Below, piece by piece: positions 43,752 to 52,250 of a stretch of 64,000 bases of DNA (positions are counted from its first letter, which is position 1; every line of letters begins with the position of its first letter). A program made the position numbers and the translations under genes. The notes below the pieces were generated by a model that saw only the letters and a list, made by a program, of their open reading frames with translations, was not told the DNA's origin and did not search any database. The stretch is from contig JAVJSN010000014.1 in NCBI GenBank assembly GCA_040219355.1, forward strand, positions 310,001 through 374,000, read 5' to 3'. Source of the stretch: MH13 sp040219355. GTDB taxonomy: Bacteria; Pseudomonadota; Alphaproteobacteria; Rhizobiales; MH13.

Positions 43752-44798
43752 ATGGAAGCCTTTTGGTCCACCTATGCTTGGCCGTTTCTCATCATGGTGG
43801 CGCAGAGCCTGTTGCTCCTCGTCATTCTTTTGATCACCATCGCCTATGTGCTTTATGCAGATCGCAAGATCTGGGCCGCGGTCCAGTTGCGTCGTGGACC
43901 CAATGTGGTCGGGCCGTGGGGACTGTTGCAGTCTTTCGCCGATCTCTTGAAATTTGTTCTCAAAGAGCCGGTGATCCCATCGGGCGCTGACAAAACCGTT
44001 TTTTTGTTGGCACCGCTCGTCACAGTGTCATTGGCGCTGCTCGCCTGGGCGGTGATTCCGGTTGCTGAAGGCTGGGTGATTTCCGACATCAATGTCGGCA
44101 TCCTCTATATTCTCGCGATCTCTTCGCTCGGCGTCTATGGCGTTATCATGGCCGGTTGGGCCTCAAACTCGAAATACCCGTTTCTCGGTGCGCTGCGCTC
44201 GGCCGCTCAGATGGTCTCTTACGAAGTGTCCATCGGCTTCGTGATCATCACGGTGCTCCTGGTCGTGGGCTCATTGAACCTGTCGGAAATTGTGCTCGCC
44301 CAAAACACCGGTATCGGCACATCCATTGGTTTGCCGCCATCGTTCCTCGACTGGCATTGGCTGCCGCTGTTTCCGATGTTCATTGTGTTCTTCATTTCGG
44401 CATTGGCCGAGACGAACCGCCCGCCGTTTGATCTGCCCGAAGCCGAATCAGAGTTGGTTGCCGGGTTCATGGTGGAATATGGCTCCACCCCTTACATGAT
44501 GTTCATGCTGGGAGAATATGTCGCCATCGCCATGATGTGTGCGCTGACGACAATTCTGTTCCTGGGTGGCTGGCTGCCGATCATCGATATTCCACCGCTT
44601 TCCTGGGTACCTGGCATCGTTTGGTTCTCGATCAAAGCGTTCGGCGTTTTCTTCATGTTTTCCATGGTGAAAGCCTTCGTGCCGCGCTATCGCTACGATC
44701 AGTTGATGCGCCTTGGCTGGAAAGTCTTCCTGCCACTCTCGCTCGCCATGGTGGTGATTGTTGCCGCCTTCCTGCAATTCACCGGCACAGCGCCCTAA
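43752..44798 (+). CDS. nuoH: NADH-quinone oxidoreductase subunit H
   Basis: Membrane subunit (348 residues, about eight to nine helices) that forms the quinone tunnel with NuoB and NuoD. Conserved loops are YADRKIWAAVQLRRGPNVVG, GWASNSKYPFLGALRSAAQM and SALAETNRPPFDLPEAESEL. Length and order are standard. Confidence 0.98.
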   Translation: MEAFWSTYAWPFLIMVAQSLLLLVILLITIAYVLYADRKIWAAVQLRRGPNVVGPWGLLQSFADLLKFVLKEPVIPSGADKTVFLLAPLVTVSLALLAWAVIPVAEGWVISDINVGILYILAISSLGVYGVIMAGWASNSKYPFLGALRSAAQMVSYEVSIGFVIITVLLVVGSLNLSEIVLAQNTGIGTSIGLPPSFLDWHWLPLFPMFIVFFISALAETNRPPFDLPEAESELVAGFMVEYGSTPYMMFMLGEYVAIAMMCALTTILFLGGWLPIIDIPPLSWVPGIVWFSIKAFGVFFMFSMVKAFVPRYRYDQLMRLGWKVFLPLSLAMVVIVAAFLQFTGTAP

Positions 44799-44819
44799 CC
44801 CCATTTCAAGGAGACCAGC

Positions 44820-45308
44820 ATGCAGCTCGATCAAGCCGCCAAATCGCTCCTTTTGAAGGAGTTTGTGGGCGCTTTCGTCTTGTCGATGAAGTACTTCTTC
44901 AAGCCCAAGGCAACGCTGAACTATCCGTTCGAAAAAGGATATCTCAGCCCACGCTTTCGCGGCGAACATGCCTTGCGCCGCTACCCCAACGGTGAAGAGC
45001 GCTGCATTGCCTGCAAACTCTGTGAGGCGATTTGTCCGGCTCAAGCCATCACCATTGAAGCTGGACCTCGGCGCAACGATGGCACACGGCGCACAACCCG
45101 CTACGATATCGATATGGTCAAATGCATCTATTGCGGTCTCTGCCAGGAGGCATGCCCTGTGGATGCAATTGTCGAGGGGCCGAATTTCGAATTCGCCACC
45201 GAAACGCGTGAAGAACTCTATTACGACAAAGACAAACTGCTGGAAAACGGCGAACGCTGGGAACGCGACATCGCCAAGTCTCTGGAAATGGATGCTGACT
45301 ACCGTTAG
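44820..45308 (+). CDS. nuoI: NADH-quinone oxidoreductase subunit I
   Basis: 23-kDa subunit (162 residues) with two [4Fe-4S] clusters, N6a and N6b, bridging to NuoB. The two CxxCxxCxxxCP motifs are ERCIACKLCEAICPAQAI and VKCIYCGLCQEACPVDAI. The start ATG follows AAGGAG. It is followed by an unusually long gap before nuoJ. Confidence 0.98.
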   Translation: MQLDQAAKSLLLKEFVGAFVLSMKYFFKPKATLNYPFEKGYLSPRFRGEHALRRYPNGEERCIACKLCEAICPAQAITIEAGPRRNDGTRRTTRYDIDMVKCIYCGLCQEACPVDAIVEGPNFEFATETREELYYDKDKLLENGERWERDIAKSLEMDADYR

Positions 45309-45524
45309 GGCCGAAAGGGTCGGTCCCAACCTTACAAAGTTGGGCTAGACGGCCCGTCTGGCTTTGGCTAACACGCCACCCTGTCGAGTGGGCTCGCGGG
45401 ATGGCAGTACTGATTTGAATTGCAGCGCTCGGCGCGCTGATGGATGCAATGGCATCGCCCACGCGTGGCGATGATGCGATGAGAAGGTATGCCCGCTTTA
45501 TTGAGCGGCAAAACAGGCGTTTAG
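45309..45524 (+). other. structured 216-base gap between nuoI and nuoJ
   Basis: Most nuo junctions here are short. This one holds three inverted repeats: CCCAAC-N8-GTTGGG (45325-45344), AGACGG-C-CCGTCT (45347-45359) and CATCGCC-N7-GGCGATG (45453-45473; its loop contains ACGCGT). None is followed by a T-run, so they are not typical terminators. They could stabilise or process the mRNA, or be the remains of a palindromic repeat. No supported reading frame lies within. Confidence 0.55.
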
Positions 45525-46139
45525 ATGGTTCTTACCAGCTTCTTTTTCTATCTGTTTGCCACCATCACAATTGCATCTGCTTTCCTGGTGATTGCCGCGC
45601 GTCAGCCGGTTCATTCGGTGTTCTTTCTCATTCTGGCGTTCTTCAATTCCGCGGGTCTCTTCATGCTGGTGGGCGCGGAGTTTTTGGCCCTGCTGCTGGT
45701 GGTTGTTTATGTTGGCGCCGTGGCGGTGCTGTTCCTGTTCGTCGTAATGATGCTGGACGTGGACTTTGCCGAGCTGCGCCAAGGATTCCTGCAATACCTG
45801 CCCATTGGCGCGCTGATCGCAGTGATCCTGGTTCTGGAGCTTATTTTGGTGCTTGGCGCCACGGTTTTGGATGCCGAGGTCGCGCTCAACACAGGGCTGC
45901 CAATGCCGCCGTTGGAAGAGATTTCCAACATCGAGGCCATCGGTCTCGTGCTTTACACCGATTATGTCTACTTCTTTCAAGCCGCTGGCCTGGTGCTTCT
46001 GGTCGCGATGGTGGGCGCCATTGTTCTCACGCTGCGCCACCGCGAAGGCGTTAAGCGGCAAGATATCAATGTTCAAAACGCACGCACGCCTGAGACTGCC
46101 ATTGAGGTGGTCAAGGTGAAGTCGGGCCAAGGTCTTTAA
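45525..46139 (+). CDS. nuoJ: NADH-quinone oxidoreductase subunit J
   Basis: Membrane subunit (204 residues) with five helices; the third contains the pi-bulge region in LLVVVYVGAVAVLFLFVVMM that couples the quinone site to proton channels. The N-terminus is MVLTSFFFYLFATITIASAF. The C-terminal tail is polar. The ATG at 45525 is in frame with the helices, while another open frame at 45440-46054 is only a shadow. Confidence 0.96.
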   Translation: MVLTSFFFYLFATITIASAFLVIAARQPVHSVFFLILAFFNSAGLFMLVGAEFLALLLVVVYVGAVAVLFLFVVMMLDVDFAELRQGFLQYLPIGALIAVILVLELILVLGATVLDAEVALNTGLPMPPLEEISNIEAIGLVLYTDYVYFFQAAGLVLLVAMVGAIVLTLRHREGVKRQDINVQNARTPETAIEVVKVKSGQGL

Positions 46140-46190
46140 GAGTTTGCCGCCGAGGGTTTATCCACGGCGATCAGGGGGTTAGATACGCAC

Positions 46191-46499
46191 ATGTCCATCG
46201 GACTTGGCCACTATCTCACGGTTGGGGCGATCCTGTTCACGCTGGGCGTGTTCGGGATCTTCATCAACCGCAAGAACGTCATCATCATCTTGATGTCGGT
46301 GGAATTGATACTGCTTGCCGTCAACCTCAACCTCGTCGCGTTCTCGTTCTATCTGAACGATCTGGCCGGTCAGATTTTCGCGCTTTTCATTCTCACCGTT
46401 GCCGCCGCCGAGGCTGCCATCGGTCTTGCCATTCTCGTTGTCTTCTTCCGCAACCGTGGGTCCATCGCGGTGGAAGACATCAACATGATGAAAGGCTGA
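46191..46499 (+). CDS. nuoK: NADH-quinone oxidoreductase subunit K
   Basis: Small membrane subunit (102 residues, three helices) that carries the membrane-embedded glutamates of the proton path, in ILMSVELILLAVNLNLVAFS and TVAAAEAAIGLAILVVFFR. Normal length; nuoL follows after seven bases. Confidence 0.97.
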   Translation: MSIGLGHYLTVGAILFTLGVFGIFINRKNVIIILMSVELILLAVNLNLVAFSFYLNDLAGQIFALFILTVAAAEAAIGLAILVVFFRNRGSIAVEDINMMKG

Positions 46500-46506
46500 T
46501 CTGGCC

Positions 46507-48510
46507 ATGTTGTCCGCCATCGTCTTTCTGCCGCTAATCGGCTTTTTGATCGCAGGCCTCTTCGGCAAGCTTCTTGGCGATCGCCCGGTTGAAATCATCA
46601 CCACAAGCTTTGTCGGCATCGGTGCGGTGCTTTCATGGATCGTCTTCATCCAGACCGGCTTTGGTCACGGTGAAGTAGCCGAAGCAGTGGAGCACTCCGG
46701 ACTGATGTCGCTTATGGGCACAAGCGGCAACGGCCATGCCTATGAGCGGGTGCAGGTATTGCACTGGATTTCCTCTGGCGATTTCACCGTGGATTGGGCG
46801 TTCCGCCTCGACACACTGACAGCCGTTATGCTCGTCGTGGTGAATTCGGTCTCCGCGCTCGTTCACCTCTACTCGATTGGCTATATGAGCCATGATGAGC
46901 ACCGGGCGCGTTTCTTCGCGTACCTCTCCCTCTTCACGTTCGCCATGCTCATGCTGGTGACGGCCGACAATCTGTTGCAGATGTTCTTTGGCTGGGAAGG
47001 CGTTGGTGTTGCCTCCTATCTGCTGATCGGTTTCTGGTACAAGAAAGCATCCGCCAACTCCGCAGCTATGAAGGCCTTCATCGTCAATCGTGTGGGTGAC
47101 TTTGGCTATCTGCTCGGCATTTTTGGCGTGTTCGTGCTCTTCGGCTCAGCCGAGTTTGAAGTCATCTTCAATGAGGCGTCGCAGTTCGCTGACACCACGT
47201 TCAACTTCCTCGGCATGGAAGTGCATGCGCTGACCACCATCTGTCTGCTGCTCTTCATGGGTGCGATGGGCAAATCGGCGCAGTTCCTGCTGCACACCTG
47301 GCTTCCGGATGCGATGGAAGGCCCTACACCGGTCTCCGCCCTGATCCATGCCGCCACCATGGTTACCGCCGGCGTGTTTTTGGTCGCGCGCATGTCGCCG
47401 ATCTTTGAATACGCGCCCGCTGCATTGGCCTTCGTCACCTTTATCGGCGGCACGACAGCCATCTTTGCGGCAACGGTAGGCTTGGTGCAAAATGACATTA
47501 AGCGTGTGATCGCCTACTCAACCTGCTCGCAACTCGGTTACATGTTCGTTGCGCTCGGCGTTGGAGCCTATTCGGTCGGCATCTTCCACCTTTTCACCCA
47601 CGCTTTCTTCAAAGCGCTACTGTTCCTTGGCGCTGGCTCGGTGATCCATGCGGTGTCGAACGAACAGGACATGCGCCGTATGGGGGGCCTGTGGAAGCAC
47701 ATCCCCTTCACCTACGCGATGATGATCATCGGCACGATTGCGCTGACTGGCTTCCCCTATACCGCTGGCTACTTCTCCAAAGATGCCGTGATCGAGGCCG
47801 CCTTTGCCGCTGGCGATGGCGTTGCCCGCTACGCATTCTGGATGACCGTGCTTGCCGCCATGCTGACCAGCTTCTACTCGTGGCGTCTGATCTTCCTGAC
47901 ATTCCACGGCACGCCACGCGCCTCTGCCGATGTCATGAGCCATGTGCACGAAAGCCCGAAAGTGATGACCATTCCGCTGGCGCTTCTGGCTGTTGGCGCA
48001 CTGCTGGCCGGTATCGTGTTTGAGCACTCCTTTGTTTATGAGGATGGTTTCCATCACTTCTTCCGTGAAGCGATCTTCATGGCAGAGACCAATGACATTC
48101 TGCACGCGCTGCACGAGGTGCCGCAGTGGGTGATCCGCTCGCCATTGGTGATGATGATCCTAGGCTTCTTGCTTGCCTACTGGATGTACATCCGCTCTCC
48201 GCACATGCCAGCGCAGTTGGCAGAGCGCCACGACATTCTCTACCGGTTCTTGCTCAACAAATGGTACTTTGACGAGCTTTACGACATGATCTTTGTGCGC
48301 CCGGCGCAGTGGCTCGGTCGCCTGTTCTGGAAGGGTGGCGACGGCAAAGTGATTGATGGCGTCGGCCCCGACGGAATCGCCGCGCGCGTCGTCGACGTTA
48401 CCAACCGTGTGGTCAAACTGCAGACCGGATTCGTTTATCACTACGCCTTTGCCATGCTCATCGGCGTGGCGGCGCTCATCACCTATTTTGTCTTTGCGTC
48501 AGGCGTCTAA
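46507..48510 (+). CDS. nuoL: NADH-quinone oxidoreductase subunit L
   Basis: Largest antiporter-like membrane subunit (667 residues, about 14-16 helices) with the long lateral helix at its C-terminus. Marks are FFGWEGVGVASYLLIGFWY, AQFLLHTWLPDAMEGPTPVS, ALIHAATMVTAGVFLVARMS and KRVIAYSTCSQLGYMFVALG, carrying the conserved lysines and glutamate of the proton channel. Confidence 0.98.
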   Translation: MLSAIVFLPLIGFLIAGLFGKLLGDRPVEIITTSFVGIGAVLSWIVFIQTGFGHGEVAEAVEHSGLMSLMGTSGNGHAYERVQVLHWISSGDFTVDWAFRLDTLTAVMLVVVNSVSALVHLYSIGYMSHDEHRARFFAYLSLFTFAMLMLVTADNLLQMFFGWEGVGVASYLLIGFWYKKASANSAAMKAFIVNRVGDFGYLLGIFGVFVLFGSAEFEVIFNEASQFADTTFNFLGMEVHALTTICLLLFMGAMGKSAQFLLHTWLPDAMEGPTPVSALIHAATMVTAGVFLVARMSPIFEYAPAALAFVTFIGGTTAIFAATVGLVQNDIKRVIAYSTCSQLGYMFVALGVGAYSVGIFHLFTHAFFKALLFLGAGSVIHAVSNEQDMRRMGGLWKHIPFTYAMMIIGTIALTGFPYTAGYFSKDAVIEAAFAAGDGVARYAFWMTVLAAMLTSFYSWRLIFLTFHGTPRASADVMSHVHESPKVMTIPLALLAVGALLAGIVFEHSFVYEDGFHHFFREAIFMAETNDILHALHEVPQWVIRSPLVMMILGFLLAYWMYIRSPHMPAQLAERHDILYRFLLNKWYFDELYDMIFVRPAQWLGRLFWKGGDGKVIDGVGPDGIAARVVDVTNRVVKLQTGFVYHYAFAMLIGVAALITYFVFASGV

Positions 48511-48513
48511 CCA

Positions 48514-50025
48514 ATGATCGATTGGCCCATCCTTTCCATCGTCACGTTCCTACCGCTCGTCGGAGTCGCGCTGATCCTTCTGATCCGCGGCGATGACGAC
48601 ATTGCCCAGCGCAACATTCGCAACATCGCACTCTTCACCACCATCGTGACGTTCATCGTCTCGCTGTTCATCTGGGGTGGGTTTGATAGCTCCAACCCCG
48701 GCTTCCAGATGGTGGAAGAAAGCGAATGGCTTGGCGGCCTGGTCACCTACAAGATGGGTGTGGACGGCATTTCGATGCTGTTCGTTATCCTCACCACGTT
48801 CTTGATGCCTGCCTGCATTCTGGCGAGTGCTGCGATCACGACGCGTCTGAAAGAATACATGATTGCGTTTCTGGTGCTTGAAACGCTGATGATCGGCGTG
48901 TTCTGCGCGCTTGATATCGTTGTCTTCTATATCTTCTTTGAAGGCGGCCTGATCCCAATGTTCATCATCATAGGTGTCTGGGGTGGCAAGCGACGCATCT
49001 ATGCCTCTTTCAAGTTTTTCCTCTACACGCTGCTTGGCTCGGTGCTGATGCTGCTTGCTATAATGGCAATGTATTGGAGCGCTGGCACCACAGATATCGA
49101 ACTGCTGTTGGCCCATGATTTCCCGGCCAGCATGGAATTTTGGCTATGGCTCGCCTTCTTCGCATCCTTCGCAGTTAAGATGCCCATGTGGCCATTCCAC
49201 ACTTGGCTGCCCGACGCCCACGTGGAGGCGCCAACCGCAGGCTCCGTCATCCTGGCAGGCATTTTGTTGAAGATGGGCGGCTACGGCTTCCTGCGTTTCT
49301 CCTTGCCGATGTTCCCAGAAGCCAGCGAACTTTTCGCGCCGCTTGTCTTTGCTATGTCCGTGGTTGCTATCATCTACACCTCGCTGGTGGCGATGGTGCA
49401 GGAGGACATTAAGAAGCTGATCGCCTATTCATCTGTGGCCCATATGGGCTTTGTGACCATGGGCATTTTTGCGCTCAATGAGCAAGGTATACAGGGCGCT
49501 CTGTTCCAGATGATTTCGCACGGCATTGTGTCTGGCGCGTTATTCCTGTGTGTCGGTGTCGTCTACGATCGTATGCACACCCGCGAGATCAAAGCCTATG
49601 GCGGTTTGGTCCACCGCATGCCACTTTACGCCGCTATCTTCATGATCTTCACCATGGCGAATGTGGGGCTGCCAGGCACCTCGGGCTTTGTCGGTGAGTT
49701 CCTGACGCTTATGGGCGCCTTCCAAGCCAACACCTGGGTGGCCCTGCTTGCGACCACTGGCGTGATTTTGTCGGCCTGCTACGCGCTTTGGCTCTATCGC
49801 CAAGTGATATTCGGTCCGCTTGAAAAAGAAAACTTGAAGACCATCACCGATGTGAACGCCCGCGAACTCATTGTGCTCGTGCCGCTTGTTGTTCTCACCA
49901 TTTTCTTCGGCGTCTATCCGTCGCCCATCAACGATGTCACAGCCGCATCGGTCGCCAACATGGTCACCGGCGTTGAGCAAGCTCTGCAAGCTGCAGATGC
50001 TCTCAACATGGCCGCAACTCAGTAA
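48514..50025 (+). CDS. nuoM: NADH-quinone oxidoreductase subunit M
   Basis: Antiporter-like membrane subunit (503 residues, about 14 helices). Conserved are FEGGLIPMFIIIGVWGGKRR, MPMWPFHTWLPDAHVEAPTA, GSVILAGILLKMGGYGFLRF and KKLIAYSSVAHMGFVTMGIF. It starts three bases after the nuoL stop. Confidence 0.98.
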   Translation: MIDWPILSIVTFLPLVGVALILLIRGDDDIAQRNIRNIALFTTIVTFIVSLFIWGGFDSSNPGFQMVEESEWLGGLVTYKMGVDGISMLFVILTTFLMPACILASAAITTRLKEYMIAFLVLETLMIGVFCALDIVVFYIFFEGGLIPMFIIIGVWGGKRRIYASFKFFLYTLLGSVLMLLAIMAMYWSAGTTDIELLLAHDFPASMEFWLWLAFFASFAVKMPMWPFHTWLPDAHVEAPTAGSVILAGILLKMGGYGFLRFSLPMFPEASELFAPLVFAMSVVAIIYTSLVAMVQEDIKKLIAYSSVAHMGFVTMGIFALNEQGIQGALFQMISHGIVSGALFLCVGVVYDRMHTREIKAYGGLVHRMPLYAAIFMIFTMANVGLPGTSGFVGEFLTLMGAFQANTWVALLATTGVILSACYALWLYRQVIFGPLEKENLKTITDVNARELIVLVPLVVLTIFFGVYPSPINDVTAASVANMVTGVEQALQAADALNMAATQ

Positions 50026-50040
50026 GCTTTCGAGACACCT

Positions 50041-51474
50041 ATGCTTCAGCCAGCCCTTCCAGACCTGATGCCAGCGCTGCCAGAGATTGTTCTGGCCATC
50101 GGCGCTATGGTGATGCTGATGCTCGGCGTCTTCCGCAAAGCTGACAGCACCAACCTCATCACCGGCTTGGCCATTGGCCTGTTCGTGGTTGCCCTGGTGC
50201 TGACTATCCTGGCGCCCGCTGGCATGACCATGAACGGTGCGTTCGTAATGGACGAGTTCGCGCGCACGATGAAGATTTTGATCTTTGCTGCTGCTGCCAT
50301 TGCGCTCTCATTGGGCGTCGATTTCGTGCAGCGTGAGGGTTATGGCCGGTTCGAACTGCCAATTCTCATCGTGCTGGCAACGCTCGGCATGGGCATGATG
50401 GTTTCTGCCACCACGCTGATCGCGCTCTATCTTGGCCTGGAACTGATGTCGCTCGCATTGTACGTGACTGCCGCCATCAACCGGGATTCCACGCGCGCAT
50501 CGGAGGCTGGACTGAAATATTTTGTGCTCGGTGCTTTGTCATCCGGCATGCTGCTCTATGGTGCATCGCTGGTCTATGGCTTCACGGGCCACACCGAGTT
50601 CGGTCCCATCGCCGCCACACTTCAGACAGGCGGTGTTTCCACCGGCATTATCTTTGGTCTCGTGTTCATCCTGGCCGGACTTGTCTTCAAGATTTCCGCC
50701 GTGCCGTTCCACATGTGGACCCCGGATGTATATGAAGGCTCACCAACCCCCATCACGGCTTTCTTCGCTGCCGCGCCGAAAATCGCGGCCATGGCATTGC
50801 TTGTGCGCGTCGCCGTGGACGCCTTCGAGCCAGCAACCCGTGAATGGCAACAGGTGCTCACCTTCGTGGCAATTGCCTCTATGGTGCTGGGTGCATTCGC
50901 GGCCATCGGTCAGCGCAACATCAAGCGCCTGATGGCGTACTCATCCATCGGCCATATGGGCTTTGCCCTTGTTGGTCTCGCCGCCGGTACGCAAGCCGGT
51001 GTGCAAGGCGTTGTAATTTACATGGCGATCTATGCCGCCATGACCCTCGGCGCATTTGCCATCATTCTCTCTATGCGCCGGGCGGGGGGTATGGTCGAAG
51101 AGATCGATGAGCTTGCCGGTCTCTCCAAGACCAACCCATTGCAGGCGTTCTTTCTGGCAATGCTGTTGTTCTCGCTGGCGGGTATCCCTCCGCTGGCTGG
51201 TTTTTTTGCCAAGTATTTCGTTTTTTTGGCTGCGATTGAGGCTGAGCTTTACGCGCTTGCTATCATCGGCGTGCTCGCCAGCGTCGTCGGTGCCGTCTAC
51301 TATCTACGCATCATCAAGATCATGTATTTCGATGAGCCGGTTGAGGGCTTTGTGCCAGCGGCGATTGAACTGCGCACGGTGACCTGGGCATCGGGTCTGT
51401 TCGTGATCTTCTTTGTCTTCGTGGCAGGACCGCTCACAACTTGGGCTGACCGCGCTGCGGCGAGCTTGTTCTAG
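50041..51474 (+). CDS. nuoN: NADH-quinone oxidoreductase subunit N
   Basis: Antiporter-like membrane subunit (477 residues), the last nuo gene. Conserved are LIALYLGLELMSLALYVTAA, the channel region with ISAVPFHMWTPDVYEGSPTP and KRLMAYSSIGHMGFALVGLA. birA begins six bases after the stop, so the transcript most likely continues into it. Confidence 0.98.
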   Translation: MLQPALPDLMPALPEIVLAIGAMVMLMLGVFRKADSTNLITGLAIGLFVVALVLTILAPAGMTMNGAFVMDEFARTMKILIFAAAAIALSLGVDFVQREGYGRFELPILIVLATLGMGMMVSATTLIALYLGLELMSLALYVTAAINRDSTRASEAGLKYFVLGALSSGMLLYGASLVYGFTGHTEFGPIAATLQTGGVSTGIIFGLVFILAGLVFKISAVPFHMWTPDVYEGSPTPITAFFAAAPKIAAMALLVRVAVDAFEPATREWQQVLTFVAIASMVLGAFAAIGQRNIKRLMAYSSIGHMGFALVGLAAGTQAGVQGVVIYMAIYAAMTLGAFAIILSMRRAGGMVEEIDELAGLSKTNPLQAFFLAMLLFSLAGIPPLAGFFAKYFVFLAAIEAELYALAIIGVLASVVGAVYYLRIIKIMYFDEPVEGFVPAAIELRTVTWASGLFVIFFVFVAGPLTTWADRAAASLF

Positions 51475-51480
51475 CCAGTC

Positions 51481-52209
51481 TTGCCGAACACGCCACATTT
51501 CCACCTCGCAAGCGTCGGCTCGACGCTCACTGAAGCTTGGACCATGGTTGGCCAAGGCGAGGCGGTGCCTTTCTGGTTGACGGCAGATGAACAGACGCAG
51601 GGCCGTGGGCGGATGGATCGTCTCTGGGTTTCCGTCCCAGGCAATCTCTATTCCACCTATGTCACCCCGCCACCGAAAGCGCTTCAGCTCTTGCCCTTTG
51701 CAGTGTCATTGGCAGTCTATCACGCTATCGCCAAGCATCTGCCACCAGAACGCCAAAGCGCAATCGGCCTAAAATGGCCCAACGACGTGCTGATCCAAGG
51801 TGCCAAAACCTCTGGAATCTTGATCGAGCAAAAATCGACAGCCGGCCGTATGCCACTGATCGCCGTTGGCATCGGTCTCAACATTGAACATGCTCCAGAT
51901 ATTGAAGGCCGTGCTGTCACGCATCTTGCCGAGCAGGGGGCGACAGCGACGCCAGGAGAGGTGTTCGCCACGCTACGTGAGACGCTGAGCAACAGCTTGG
52001 CGCAATTGCAAAACGCACCGCAGTCCATCATTCCAGCCTGGACGCAGCGTGCCACCGGTATCGGCGCGCCAATCACCGTGCACACGGGGACAGAAAACCT
52101 ACAGGGAACCTTCGACCATCTGGCATCTGATGGTGCCTTGATGGTACGGCTGGACTCTGGCGCCATGCGCACCATCCGCACCGGCGATATCGTCATCAAG
52201 TCGCAATAG
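51481..52209 (+). CDS. birA: biotin-[acetyl-CoA carboxylase] ligase
   Basis: Biotin protein ligase (242 residues) that attaches biotin to the AccB carrier. It lacks the N-terminal DNA-binding domain of the E. coli type, so it is an enzyme only. Motifs are SVGSTLTEAW, DEQTQGRGRMDRLW (biotinyl-AMP loop), the catalytic lysine in IGLKWPNDVLIQGAKTSGIL and a C-terminal SH3-like domain. The start appears to be the TTG at 51481, six bases after nuoN, since the next ATG (51544) would remove the conserved serine-threonine segment. A TTG start and overlap with the nuo transcript suggest low expression. Confidence 0.93.
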   Translation: MPNTPHFHLASVGSTLTEAWTMVGQGEAVPFWLTADEQTQGRGRMDRLWVSVPGNLYSTYVTPPPKALQLLPFAVSLAVYHAIAKHLPPERQSAIGLKWPNDVLIQGAKTSGILIEQKSTAGRMPLIAVGIGLNIEHAPDIEGRAVTHLAEQGATATPGEVFATLRETLSNSLAQLQNAPQSIIPAWTQRATGIGAPITVHTGTENLQGTFDHLASDGALMVRLDSGAMRTIRTGDIVIKSQ

Positions 52210-52250
52210 GTTCTGCGTTCAAGGCGCTGAACCGCAACAGAAGAGCCATC

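Noticed and set aside
45440..46054. A 204-codon plus-strand frame overlapping nuoJ
   Set aside because: nuoJ in the other frame has five clear membrane helices and the conserved motif; this frame is Arg/Gly-rich and shadow-like.
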